A stretch of DNA of 64,000 nucleotides from Microthrixaceae bacterium. Lineage in GTDB: Bacteria; Actinomycetota; Acidimicrobiia; Acidimicrobiales; Microtrichaceae. The DNA lies in assembly GCA_027493675.1 (NCBI GenBank), contig JAOSKI010000023.1, positions 1-64,000 on the forward strand, read 5' to 3'. A model generated the notes under the pieces. The model was given only the letters and a program-made list of their open reading frames with translations. It was not told the origin of the DNA and did not search any database. Of this stretch, positions 53,294 to 63,834 are shown one piece after another; the stretch's first letter is position 1; each line of letters begins with the position of its first letter. The position numbers and the translations under genes are program-made.

Positions 53294-54277
53294 TCAGCCG
53301 GCGGTGGCGGCCATGTGACGGATCCGTTCGGTCAACTCCATGGCTCCCGCCACATCGGAGATGCCGTCCAGAGTCGTCAGGCGCGCTCCCGACACGATCG
53401 TGAGCGATGCGACGTCCCGGTCGTGACGAAGGTGCACGGCCAGCTCGGGTGACGGAAGGAACTGGTCCAACAGCGGCTTCCAACGACGTGCATTGGCGAC
53501 GAGCACCCGGCTGGTCGTGACCATCAACACCGATGCATGGCCCATCGTGTGGCCACCGAGGAGGCCTAGAACCACCTCTCGCTCACCGAGGAGCGCGCCA
53601 CACACAGCTATGGGAACCACGCGGAGGTCACGCTCGGCCGGCGCAAGGCGATCCACCGCCACCGAGAGGCCGTTCTCATCGGGCGTGACATGACCATGGG
53701 CATCCGGGGGTGATTGAGGGGCCTCCTCGCTCGGCACCCGACCGGCGGCGAACGCGGAACCCGACGTCGCCCCTGCCCGCGACCTCGGGACATCGACCGG
53801 CCGCGGTTCGGTCACCGGTGGCCGATCGACCGGCCTACTCACCTGCGATGGCCCGAACGGGCTGGTTGTGGGTTCGGGGCCGACCGTGGGAGCACCACCG
53901 GCGTCGAATCCGTACGGTTGGCTCGGTTCCCTCGTTGGCGGTGACGCCTGGGAGAAGGGCCCCACCGGGGAAGGAGCGGGCGGTGGCGTACCGGTCAGGG
54001 AATCCAACGCGGGTTCAGCGGCGTGCGGCAGCTCTTCGGCAACCACCTCCTCCGGTGTCACCTCGGTGCTCCAGAGCGCCTCGCGCACACGCGGAGCCTC
54101 CGGGTCGATCACCTGGGCGTTCTCGGTGGCGATGGTGGTGAAGAGGTCGTCCTCCTCGGGGTCTCGCAGCTGCGCCCGGCACGCGCCGCAGACCGAGGAC
54201 TCTATGGTGTTCCTGCTTCCGCAATAGGGGCATGGCCAGGCCCATGGGTCGTCTTGGGCTTCGTGAGTTGTCTCCAA
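53294..54277 (-). CDS. Zinc-ribbon protein with PH-like C-terminal domain
   Basis: Intact, 327 residues. The N-terminus has a zinc ribbon (CPYCGSRNTIESSVCGAC, residues 16-33). A long Pro-rich linker (about 60-190) follows. The C-terminal quarter (ASVLMVTTSRVLVANARRWK through TIVSGARLTTLDG) looks like a bacterial PH domain. It may be an adaptor at the membrane or cell pole. No symbol can be given. Next gene on the same strand is a secreted Pro-rich protein. Confidence 0.65.
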   Translation of the reverse strand: METTHEAQDDPWAWPCPYCGSRNTIESSVCGACRAQLRDPEEDDLFTTIATENAQVIDPEAPRVREALWSTEVTPEEVVAEELPHAAEPALDSLTGTPPPAPSPVGPFSQASPPTREPSQPYGFDAGGAPTVGPEPTTSPFGPSQVSRPVDRPPVTEPRPVDVPRSRAGATSGSAFAAGRVPSEEAPQSPPDAHGHVTPDENGLSVAVDRLAPAERDLRVVPIAVCGALLGEREVVLGLLGGHTMGHASVLMVTTSRVLVANARRWKPLLDQFLPSPELAVHLRHDRDVASLTIVSGARLTTLDGISDVAGAMELTERIRHMAATAG

Positions 54278-54441
54278 AACGACTCCTTAGATCCGCCGCC
54301 CGGTGAATCCGTGTGCCATCACGGCCAACCTCGATTCCACAGTCGGCAGGCCGCCGGCACATCCAAGGGTATTGGAAACGATCGCAGTCCACTCGCCGCC
54401 CGCCTCCTCCGGGAAGGGCCGCTCGCCTCGGGACTACTCGA

Positions 54442-54930
54442 TCAGGGCTTGCCGGTGTGGCCGACAACCGCCGTGGCCTCAGCAGAGGCCAGCCGCGAGG
54501 GTCTCGTGCGACGCCAGAACACGACCGTCGCGACGGCGACCACCACCGCGAGCACCACCAGTGAGATGACCACCAGCTGCACACGTCTGTCGGCCTTCTC
54601 CGACTCGCTCCGCTCCGGGGACGTACCGGTGGGGGCCAACACGTCGACGGTGGTGGTGGTCGCGTCGGGCACGTCGCCAGGAGCGTGAGTGCTCGGTGTC
54701 CCAGGTTCGACAGGGGTCTGCGAGGGGGCCTGCTCACCTGGCACATCCCCGGCCGGTGACCCTTCGGTGACGGGATCCGGTGCAGGATCCTGGCCGACAC
54801 GCGCCTCGGCACGCGGTGCCGGACCAAGCACCGCCAACAATGCTGTCAACAGCGTCGGTAGGACAACACACCACACCACCCGCGGGCGGACCGCCACGCG
54901 GCGTCGGGGGATCCACCAGGCATCGGGCAA
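54442..54930 (-). CDS. Secreted, membrane-anchored Pro-rich protein
   Basis: Intact, 162 residues. A signal-like segment (VVWCVVLPTLLTALLAVLGP) ends in APRAEA. A low-complexity Pro/Thr/Glu region follows, then a single C-terminal helix (VQLVVISLVVLAVVVAVATV) with a short basic tail FWRRTRPSR. The layout is a surface protein anchored by a C-terminal helix. No family is recognised. Confidence 0.65.
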   Translation of the reverse strand: MPDAWWIPRRRVAVRPRVVWCVVLPTLLTALLAVLGPAPRAEARVGQDPAPDPVTEGSPAGDVPGEQAPSQTPVEPGTPSTHAPGDVPDATTTTVDVLAPTGTSPERSESEKADRRVQLVVISLVVLAVVVAVATVVFWRRTRPSRLASAEATAVVGHTGKP

Positions 54931-54958
54931 GGGTACTTCGCCGCAGCCAGGGGACGGC

Positions 54959-56171
54959 TCACCCAGACCCCAGCGCCGCGTCCAGGTCGCGAACCAGATC
55001 GTCGGGATCCTCCAGGCCCACCGACATCCGAATGGTGCCCGGACCGATTCCCGCCGCCTCGAGCTCCTCAGGCAGCAGGCTCACGTGGGTGGTGGATGCT
55101 GGATGGGTGACAAGGGTCTCCGGTCCGCCGAGCGACGTCGCAAGGCGACATATCCCCGTGGACTCCACAAGGTGACGTCCGGCATCCAGACCGCCCACCA
55201 CGTCGAAGGTGACGAGGCCGCCCATGAGATCCATCTGGCACCGGGCCAGCTCGGCTTGGGGATGCGAGGGCAGCCCCGGGTATCGCACCGAGGCCACCCG
55301 TCGATCCCCTTCGAGGGCCGATGCCAGCTTCATCGCCGACTCACTCTGGTGAGCGAGACGCACTCCGAGGGTGCGAAGGCCCCTGATACCCCCCGCTGCT
55401 TCATGTGGACTCGCCACCGCACCCTGGAGCACCGCGAACCCCCAGAGCCAATCGACCAGGTCGCGTGACCCGGCAGCAACCCCGAGGGTGATGTCGTTGT
55501 GCCCCCCGATGAACTTGGTCGCCGAGTGCACCACGAGATCACAGCCGTGTTCCAGGGGCCGCTGCGCGAGCGGGGTGGCGAAGGTCGAGTCCACCACCTT
55601 CATCGGACCCTTGATGGCGCCCAAGGCCGCGAGGTCCACCAGATCCAGACGAGGGTTGGCGGGGGTTTCGGCGAGCAGCAGCGTGGTACGCCCTGGAACC
55701 ACGGCGTCCCGCCACGTCCGGATCGGTCCCGTCGACGAAGGTCACGTCGATCCCCATCCTGGGACACACCGACTGCAACAGCATCTGGGTACCGGCGTAC
55801 AGCTGGCGCTGGGCAACCATGTGGTCACCGGTGGAACACAACCCCAGCACAACCCCGGCGATCGCGCCCATGCCCGACCCGAACGCCCGCGCTGCCTCGG
55901 CGCCCTCCAGTTCGGCGATCGCCTCCTCGAAGTCATTGACAGTGGGGTTGCCATAGCGGCTGTAGTAACCGGTCGCGCTGCTCGACAGCGCCATCCGTCG
56001 CCCTTGCTCGACCGAAGAGATGGCGAAGGTGGAGCTCGCCGCGATCACCGGAGCGAGGCTCGCGCCGTTGTGGGTCCGTCCGACCTGGATCAGGCGTGTG
56101 TCACGTCTGGGGGTGTCCATGCCCGCATCGGTCCCACCGTGTCGGTGTTGGGAGTCGTCGCTCGAGCTCAT
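54959..56171 (-). CDS. metZ: PLP-dependent trans-sulfuration enzyme (cystathionine gamma-synthase / O-acylhomoserine sulfhydrylase)
   Basis: Makes homocysteine or cystathionine from activated homoserine. Family segments: TRLIQVGRTHNGASLAPVIA, GYYSRYGNPTVNDFEEAIAE, ARAFGSGMGAIAGVVL, HMVAQRQLYAGTQML; the PLP lysine is in DLVVHSATKFIGGHNDITLG; C-terminus TSLGGPETLVTHPAS and IRMSVGLEDPDDL. Frame changes near 55700. Paired with metX (homoserine O-acetyltransferase) by a four-base overlap, O-acetylhomoserine is the likely substrate. metB or metY are close alternatives. Confidence 0.88.
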
Positions 56172-57353
56172 CGGCCCTCCTGTCGATGTGGCGCCTGTAG
56201 GTGCAGCCCTCGATCCACGAGAGCCGAGATCGCCCCCGCAAGGCGGTCGGTGTCGATGAGGAACCCGTCATGCCCATGTGGGGAGTCGACCTCGATGAAC
56301 TCGCTGGGAAGACCACACGCGATCAGCCCTTCGTGGAGCTCCCGCTGCTGGTGGGGCGGATAGAGGCCGTCGGAGCGGATCGCAGACACCACCGACGGGC
56401 ACCTGATCCTCCCGAGGGCGGCTGCGGTGCTGCCGCGCCCACGACCGAGGTCGTGCAGGTCCATGGCACGGTTCAACCGCAGGTAGCTGTTGGCGTCGAA
56501 GCGCAAGGCGAGCTTGAGCCCGTGGTAGTCGAGGTAGCCCTCGATGTCGAAGGTGCGCTCCAGGGAGAACTCGAACTGGTTCAGCACCGTGCGGCCGAAG
56601 CGCTGCGCGAACACCTCGTCGCTTCGGTACGTGACCATCGCGGCCATCCGTGCCACCGCCAAGCCACGATGGGGGCCGTCGCCCGGTTCGGCCTCGTAGT
56701 AGTCGCCACCGCGGAACCGCGGGTCGGCCTGCACCGCCATGCGCCCGATGTGGCTCCAGGCGATCTGTTGTGCGGAGGCCTCGGTCGTGGTGGATGCCAG
56801 GAACAGCGACGCGACCCGCTCGGGGTACATGACCGCCCACTCGATCGCCTGCATGCCACCCATGGATCCTCCGATGACCGACGCCCAGCGCCTGACGCCG
56901 AGCCGGTCGGCGAGGGATACCTGGCAGCGGACCATGTCGCGTATCGACACGACGGGGAACGCCGATCCGTACGGCGCTCCGGTGCGGGGATCCGTTGAGG
57001 ACGGTCCGGTGCTGCCCTGACAACCACCGAGGACGTTCACCCCGACGACGAACAACTCGTCGGTGTCGAGGGCCTTGCCGGGCCCCACGAGCGCGTCCCC
57101 ACCATCCAGGAGTGGGATGCCCTGGCCCGCTGTGTCCTGCGACGTGGCTGTCGCCGGTGAGCGCGTGGCAGACCAGCACCGCATTGGCGGCGTCGGCGTC
57201 GAGGCGTCCCCAGGTCTCATAGGCAACGTCGATCTCCTCGAGGTGGCCTCCGCCTTCGAGGTGGAAGCGACGCGGACCGCCGATGTGATGGAACCTCCCG
57301 GTTCCCCACCGCGGAGCCAGCGGTCCACGCGCCGCTGACCGGAATCGAAGCAC
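56168..57353 (-). CDS. metX: Homoserine O-acetyltransferase
   Basis: Acetylates homoserine, the first dedicated step to methionine. N-terminus [20 protein letters not shown] and [39 protein letters not shown]; the nucleophile elbow [20 protein letters not shown]; catalytic His/Asp at [20 protein letters not shown] frame change near 57140 splits it and the N-terminal start is uncertain. It is the first gene of a two-gene operon with metZ behind a SAM riboswitch. Confidence 0.93.
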
Positions 57354-57553
57354 TCGCAGTGTGCGCTTCTGTGGGGTACTCCTCAGGGGTCACGATGGTT
57401 GCGCTTCTCGGGTTGCGGGATCGGTGGGCTCTGGTCGCACAGGTTCGTGAACCTGGACGGGTCTACTTCCATGCGAAGACCCACCGGTCCGACGACCGGG
57501 GAAACGCACCGGGTTGGTGCAGCGGACACGTGTTTGCCGCCCGAGGGCTGCCA

Positions 57554-57627
57554 CATCCCTGCAATCGCAGGTAAGCACCTTGGGTGTCCGTCCCAGGTTG
57601 CCGGACCCTTGCGGGTCGCTCCGGATG
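57554..57627 (-). promoter_or_regulatory. SAM riboswitch aptamer (SAM-I/IV clan)
   Basis: Read on the minus strand: P1 CATCC/GGATG closes the element; a short P2 hairpin GACCC-GCAA-GGGTC leads into the conserved CGGCAACC; P3 is TGGG/CCCA followed by the conserved AAGGTGCT; P4 is CCTGC-GATT-GCAGG. The segments and order match S-box-type SAM sensors. P2 lacks the GAGGGA/GGCCC kink-turn and pseudoknot segments of SAM-I, so it is closer to the compact SAM-I/IV variant. It controls metX-metZ; later hairpins such as CCGGTC-GTC-GGACCGG (near 57485-57500) could be the expression platform. The rest of the 57354-57657 leader holds no gene. Confidence 0.75.
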
Positions 57628-57657
57628 ATTCGGACCAGTGAACCCGACCTCTGTGCA

Positions 57658-59356
57658 TCAGGTCAAATGCTCTCGCTGCACCAGACGGTCCGGGAGGCGG
57701 TGCACCCACCAGTCGACCGACCCCTCGTCGAGCTCCGGTCCGAGCAGCCGGTTCAGCTCCACGCCGATCGCGAACCACTGCGCGGCACTGCGCGCTCCCG
57801 GGCCGCTGCTTCGACTCTCACCCACAGCCGCTCCGCAGCGGACCACTGTGCCGGATCGGCGCTCACCATCAATGACGCCACCGCCGACGCACCGACCCGC
57901 AGCGCAGCGGAGCTGCGGCCGCTACCGGCTGCCCCGGTCGCCATCAGAGCGCTGTTGGCCGGAGCACTCAACATCGCCGCCAACGCTGCCGGGCTGCACT
58001 CACCGGTCGGCTCCACCGACACCACGGGGGTAACCGGCACACAACCTCCGTGTGCATCCACAGCCGCCTCAAGCACCTTCGTCTGCGATGCCACAAGCAC
58101 CTTCGGTACCGCTCGCGCGGCGCCCCAACGGGCCACCCGCGGTGAGCTCAGCTCAAGCCGAGAAAGCTCGGCCAGGGGTGCCGTGAAGCGCCGGCCGGCC
58201 AGCCTCCAGGAGCCGGTTCCCCACCGGTTCACACCTGGATCGATCATCCCTGCGGTCACGAGGCGGTATGTGCCCTCGACGACGTGCTCGCCGGTCGCGG
58301 ACTCGTTGGCGATCGATGCCAGCGCGTAGAACTCGTCGCGGAAGCCTGCGGTGCATCGGGCCAGGTCACCTACCCTCACCTCATGGTCGTCGAGTGGCAG
58401 ACCTCCTGCGATGCGGACCTGAGGCGTACCCACGGCACCGGCCAGAAGCGGGGCCCATGATCCGGCCGGGTCGAACGGCACCCGCGCAGCCGGCTCGTCC
58501 TGCCAGATCACGAGCGGATCCACCGGAGCGCCGAGCCCGGGCAGCACGGCATCACGGCTCCGTACCAGCACCGGAGCGCACACTCGCACAGCTGCCTCTT
58601 CGAACATGTCCTCACCGCTGGCCCACAGCACTTCCAGAACCGCCATCTCCGACACCGCCGCCCTGACCGATGCGGCGTCCCTCGAACCAAGCAGCGACTG
58701 CGGCTGCAGGAGGCACACCACACCACCGGGAGCGACCAGCTCCACTGCCGCTCGGAGATGCAGGGCCGAGTCATCCACGTAGGCACCATCCCTGCCCGCT
58801 GAGGAAATGGCGGTGCCGGCACCGGTTGCCCCACCGGAGCGCCGGCGTCGCGCCACGTCCGCGCTCAGTGGGCTGGCGAACGGCGGATTGCCGACAATCA
58901 CATCGACCTGGGGGAAGTCGCCGGGCAACCCAAGCGCGTCGGCCTCGACGATGCGGGGCTCGGGCGGGTCCGGCTCCCCTGCGGCGACGGCCCAGGCCAC
59001 CAGCGATGTGCGTGCGGCCCGAACCGCAGCGGGGTCGATGTCGCAACCGATGAGGTGTCGAGCGAGCACCTCCGCGGTGCTGCACCACGCGAGTGGAGCT
59101 CCTCTGCCAGTGACACCAGGATCGATCCCGCACCACAGCTCGGGTCACACACCAGCTCCGGCAACTCCCCCGCGGCGAGGCCGGAAGAGCTGAACGCAAG
59201 GTGCACCAAGCGGTCCGCCAGTGCGGCGGGTGTGTAATGCGCACCAAGTGCCCGGCGAGCCTCCTCCGGGAGGGACAGCTCATGGAGGCGCACCGCGCGA
59301 CGAGCTTCGTCCGCGGCGAATCCGGCGGGGCCCAAACCGGGGCGCTGCGGTGACAT
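57658..59356 (-). CDS. N6-adenine DNA methyltransferase, solitary
   Basis: About 565 residues. Motif I ELVCDPSCGAGSILVSLAEE, motif IV VDVIVGNPPFASPLSADVAR (NPPF), then VELVAPGGVVCLLQPQSLLG. The N-terminus YTPAALADRLVHLAFSSSG (ALGAHYTP) is typical of Eco57I/TaqI-class methylases. The C-terminal half should recognise the target. Frame changes near 59065 and 57790. No restriction gene is adjacent. It lies 33 bases downstream of the helicase gene on the same strand. Confidence 0.8.
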
Positions 59357-59388
59357 GGTGCTGCGCGGGGTGTCGTGTGGGCTCTCGG

Positions 59389-60550
59389 CTAGGTGTCCGC
59401 CGTGGCGAACGCCGGCAGGTCCGAGAGGCGCTTGTCGTTGGAGAAGACCTCGATCGGGGTGATGTCGAGCCCGAGGCGCTTCTGGAGTCGCTTCACCTCG
59501 AGCTCCTCGTTCCACAGCACGAGGGACACGACCACGCCCGACTCCCCGCCCTGGCGGTTCGCCCGGAGCGGTGCACGTACGTCTTGTGGTCCTGCGGTGG
59601 GTCGAAGTGCACCACCACGTCCACGTCGTCGACGTGGATTCCCCTCGCTGCCACGTCGGTCGCGACGAGGGCGGCCACCTTCCCCCTTCGCGAAGTCCGA
59701 CAACGACCTCTCGCGCATGTTCTGACGGAGGTCCCCGTGGATGGCCCGGGCCTGCACTCCCTCCTCGGCGAGCTTCCTTGCGAGCCGGTCGGCGCCGTGC
59801 TTCGTGGCGGAGAACACGAGCACGCGGTCGGTGCCCTTGATGATCGACGCGGTCACCTTCACCTTGTCCATCTCATGGACCTTGAGGAACAGATGGGTCA
59901 TCCTGTCGATGGAGACGCCCTTCGAGGCAGCCTCATGACGCGTCGGATCGTGTTGGTAGCGCTTGACCAGCGAGTCGACGACCCCGTCGAGGGTGGCGGA
60001 GAACAGGAGGGTCTGGTGCTTGCCCTCGACGTTGCGCAGGATCCACTCGACCTGGGGGAGGAACCCCATGTCGGCCATGCGGTCCGCCTCGTCGATCACG
60101 ACACGGGAGACGTCTGCCACCGAAAGGTCGCCGCGCTCGATGAGATCGATCGCACGCCCCGGCGTGCACACGGCAAGATCGATGCCGGACCTCAGAGCCT
60201 TGATCTGCTTCTCGATCGGGTCACCACCGTAGATCGCACCCACACGGATTCCTCTGGCATGCGCTGCGGCGGTGAGCTCGTCACGCACCTGCGTGGCGAG
60301 GCTCACGGGTGGGCACCAGCGCCAGGCCGGTGGGCCGACCCGGCTTGGAGCGATCCAGCAGTTGCACGAGCGGAAGGCCGAACGCCAGGGAATCTTCCCC
60401 CGACCCGGTGCGCCTTGCCGCGACATCGCGTCCGGCAAGGATGTCGGGGATGGTCATCTCCTGGATGGGGAAGGCCGTGCTGATTCCACGCTCAGCCAGC
60501 GCCGCGCATATGTCCGAGTCGACGCCCAAGGATTCGAAGGTTCTCGTCAT
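59389..60550 (-). CDS. DEAD-box RNA helicase
   Basis: About 386 residues. Motifs: Q motif [20 protein letters not shown] with [15 protein letters not shown], Ib [21 protein letters not shown] box [41 protein letters not shown], motif [21 protein letters not shown], motif [14 protein letters not shown]. Walker A as written is [11 protein letters not shown] instead of TGSGKT, which may be an error (see findings). Frame changes near 60295 and 59685. It may remodel RNA or ribosomes; no partner is evident. Confidence 0.9.
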
Positions 60551-60577
60551 GTTCCTCTCAGGCTACCGGTATCGCGG

Positions 60578-61446
60578 GTGAGCCCTGAATCCTCGGACCG
60601 CACCGGTGTCGGGCTCACCAACGCCCTGAGATCGATCGACGATTGGAACGCCCGGTTCTCGACCGCAGTCGTGTCGAGCGGCACAGGCATCCTGGCAACC
60701 CACGGAGACACCCACAAGGTGGTCCGGGTGGCGTCACTCACCAAGCTCGTCACCGCTTGGACGGTGCTGATCGCCGTCGAGGAAGGCGCCGTATCCCTCT
60801 CGGATCCGCTCGGGCCCCCCGGCGCCACCGTCGCCCACCTGCTGTGCCATGCCGGCGGTTGGGACTTCGACACCACGACCGTGCTCGCCCGGCCCGGAAC
60901 GAAGCGCATCTACTCCAACACCGGCTACGGCGCGCTCGCAACGCACGTCGGTTCCGCAACGTCGATCCGGTTCACCGACTACATGGCCGAAGCGGTCCTG
61001 GCACCCCTGGGCATGACCGCGAGCGAACTCCGCGGTTCAGCCGCAAGGGAACTCCCACTCGAATGCCGCCGACATGGCGCGCTTCGTCGCCGAGCTTCGG
61101 CAACCGCGACTGTTGGACCCCTCAACAGCGACCATGGCACTCCACGTGCAGTTCCCGGGCCTGGCTGGGGTGCTTCCGGGATGGGGTAGACACAACCCCT
61201 GCGACTGGGGATACGGCCCCGAGTTGCGGGGCACCAAGTCCCCGCACTGGTCGGGCTCCACAGCAGCTTCGGACACACTGGGCCATTTCGGGGGTACGGG
61301 ATGCTTTTTGTGGCTCGACCCTGGGTCGGGGGCTCGGTTGCGTAGCCCTGAGCGACAGGCCGTTCGGCGATTGGTCAGTCCGGCTCTGGCCCGGCTTCTC
61401 CGACCGGGTCCGCGCCGCCGCCGGCGTCGCCCTCGGACTCCTCTGA
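60578..61446 (+). CDS. Beta-lactamase-fold serine hydrolase
   Basis: About 290 residues of the class C beta-lactamase/esterase fold. The SxxK motif is in RVASLTKLVTAWTVLIAVEE, the YxN motif in KRIYSNTGYGALATHV, and the third motif is HFGGTG. No signal peptide is seen, so the protein is cytoplasmic as written. GTG 60578 starts the frame. Frame changes near 61045 and 61330. Its 3' end overlaps the convergent lgt by about 70 bases. Confidence 0.8.
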
Positions 61447-62419
61447 GTCGCCGCCTTCGGAGTCCCCTGCATCGCCAACCTGCTCACGTGCCGCGAACGA
61501 GGTCTCCTCGGCGAACAACTCCGAGAGCGCTGTGCCGCCGCCGGAACGACTCAGTGGCTTCAGCATCGATCGGGCTGCCGCCCCAGAACAACCACAGCAG
61601 TCCACCTGCGATGATCACCAGTGACATCCAGATGTTCACCCGGACTCCCGGCTATCAGGGTGGCCTCGTCTATCCGGAGGCTCTCCACCCAGAGGCGACC
61701 GAGCCCGTAACCCGCGATGTACACCGCGAACCACCGTCCCGGCCTCAACACGACCTTGGTGCCACCCCAGATGATCAGACCCGCCAGGGCCAGGTTCCCC
61801 AGCCCCTCGTACAGGAACGTCGGGTGGAAGGTCGCTCCCAGCTTCTCGTTCGGGTTCTGCGCCATGAGGATCTCGTCGTCCACGCGCAGACCCCACGGCA
61901 GATCCGTGGCCCGGCCGTACACCTCCTGGTTGAAGTAGTTGCCCAGACGACCGATCGCCTGCGCCACCGGGATGGCGGGCGCCACGGCATCACCCAACCG
62001 TCGCCACGAGGGGACCGTGCGGCGCGCCACGACGATGCCGACCAGAGTGCCCGCCAGCACACCACCGGGAATCCCGAGACCCCCGTTCCAGATCTCGAAG
62101 GCGTTGGTCCACCGCCCTCGTCGTAGAGCGTTCCCCAGTCGGTGAGCACGTGGTACAACCGGGCGCCGACCAGGCCCGCCGGCACCGCCCACACGGCGAT
62201 GGTCACAATGGCGTCTTCCTCGCCACCCCAGCGGCTCCAACGTCGCTGGGCGATCATCACACTCACCAGCACCCCGAGAGCGATCATCAGGCCGTAGAGA
62301 CGGAACGGACCGATCGAGTTCGACGGTGGCGCCGGTATCGCCGCCAACACGTCGCTCAACCCTGCCCGCAGATCGGTCAGGAGGCTGATGGACGTCATTG
62401 CTTCGGCGACCTGTGGCAC
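61375..62419 (-). CDS. lgt: Prolipoprotein diacylglyceryl transferase
   Basis: Attaches diacylglycerol to the lipobox cysteine of prolipoproteins. Membrane helices: FRLYGLMIALGVLVSVMIA, AIVTIAVWAVPAGLVGARLY, GGVLAGTLVGIVVA; the Lgt signature is AIGRLGNYFNQEVYGRATDL with LPWGLRV; a last helix is WMSLVIIAGGLLWLFWGG. A highly acidic C-terminal tail (SEGGDSEESEGDAGGG) ends at 61375. Frame changes near 62120 and 61640-61600. It would process the lipoproteins encoded elsewhere in this window. The start could be the ATG at 62398 (MTSISLL). Confidence 0.9.
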
Positions 62420-62476
62420 CCCGTCCAGGCTAGGCCGCGGACAACCCCAGGAGTCACCTCACCACCCGATGCAACC

Positions 62477-63235
62477 TCAGGACCCGCCGTCCTCACCGTC
62501 GGAACCATCGATGACTCCCCCTTCAGTGATCGAATCGGCCTGATCGGCGTCCGCCCCTGGGAGTTGCAGTCCGTTCCATTGGAACGCGGTTGAGGGCAGG
62601 CACACGTTTGCGTGCTGCAGGATCAAGCTTGCGATCGCACCGTCCTCACCGATGGGATCGAAGCCCCTCCCCCGACATCCAGGCGTTCACGAATGCGGCC
62701 GGCAACTCCGTGCCTGCGAGGCCGCGGGCCATGCAAACGGCTTCCGAAGGCGCCATGTGGTCGCTCCCCAGGAGCAGGGATCCCATCATCTCAGTCGTGT
62801 CCACGCAGGCGAGGAACAACTCCGCCACCGCAGCGCGTTGATCGGCGGTGAGGGCGATGTCGTTGATCCGGCACCACTCACCCCGGGGGCGTATCCGAGA
62901 TCCGAGAGCTGCACTGCAAACGCGTCGACGATCGACTCTGCTGCGCACCGTGCCTCCTCGGGTCTCGGAACCCACAGATCAAGGTCCACGTCGTTGGATG
63001 AGAAGTCATAGACGAGCCCTTCGACCAGCAGCTCCGGTGGGACCTGGCCTGTCTTGGGGAATACCGGAGGTTCGGCAACGACATCCTGGGCACCCCCCAC
63101 CTCGGTCGGATCATGGAGCTCCTTGGGCACACAGGCAACTGCGAGCACCCCGACGAACAGCGCCGCGACGAACAGCACGGTCGTCGCCGACCACGCCCTC
63201 ATGCCCGCGCCCCGCATCCACAGCACCATCCTCAC
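62477..63235 (-). CDS. Predicted lipoprotein of unknown function
   Basis: About 252 residues. Signal WSATTVLFVAALFVGVLAVA ends with a lipobox Cys at residue 35. The mature part includes LLVEGLVYDFSSNDVDLDLW, CRINDIALTADQRAAVAELF, LACVDTTEMMGSLLLGS, and VCMARGLAGTELPAAFVNAW; five or six cysteines may pair. An acidic tail (GVIDGSDGEDGGS) ends it. Frame changes near 62890 and 62660. No family recognised. An alternative start is the ATG at 63202. Confidence 0.65.
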
Positions 63236-63301
63236 AACGCTACAGACCGGCCGGCGCCCAATGCGATCAGGTGAGCCCCGCCGATCAGCCCGGAACCCAC
63301 C

Positions 63302-63736
63302 CTACCGACGGGCCCCATCCGGGTGAACGGCGTCCAGGAAGCCCCGCCAGACGTGGGGATCACGGCCATCCAGGGCACCGAGCGCGCCGCGCATCGCGAC
63401 GGACGCCATCGTCCTCCGGTGTGTCTCATCGGTCGGAAGGACGACAACCGTGGTCATACCCCGCCTGGATCCGCTCAGCCGCTGCACGATGGACGCCGTG
63501 AGACCCCAGCAAACGACCACATCGGCCCAACGTTGCTCCCGACGCAGTTGGGCTGTCGCCGCAAGCGAACGGGCCGCCGGCGACAGCACCGGAACGACGC
63601 TGTCCAGGCCCCCACGTCGTCCAGGACCGAGCGCGACGGTTCGCATCCGCACCCCCAGCACGGCGAGCCCACGGTGCAACTCGAGCGTCTCGGTAGCGGC
63701 GTCGGAGAGGTCAGTGTCGCCCAGCACGAACAGCAC
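63302..63736 (-). CDS. Hypothetical protein
   Basis: A 144-residue frame starting GTG (VLFVLGDTDLSDAATETLEL). It has alternating hydrophobic strands and helices (LAVLGVRMRTVALGPGRRGG, WADVVVCWGLTASIVQRLSG, GMTTVVVLPTDET) like the N-terminal Rossmann half of a GT-B glycosyltransferase. The frame is open upstream of the chosen start. It lies downstream of carD where ispD is often found, but does not look like IspD. Confidence 0.5.
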   Translation of the reverse strand: MLFVLGDTDLSDAATETLELHRGLAVLGVRMRTVALGPGRRGGLDSVVPVLSPAARSLAATAQLRREQRWADVVVCWGLTASIVQRLSGSRRGMTTVVVLPTDETHRRTMASVAMRGALGALDGRDPHVWRGFLDAVHPDGARR

Positions 63737-63834
63737 CCTCGACGCAGCCCTCAGTTCGGTGACACGGCTGGCCCGCGATGGGGTCGCTCCGCAGGCTCCC
63801 GCTCACCTTCAGACGCTCCTCAAGTCGGGAGCGC

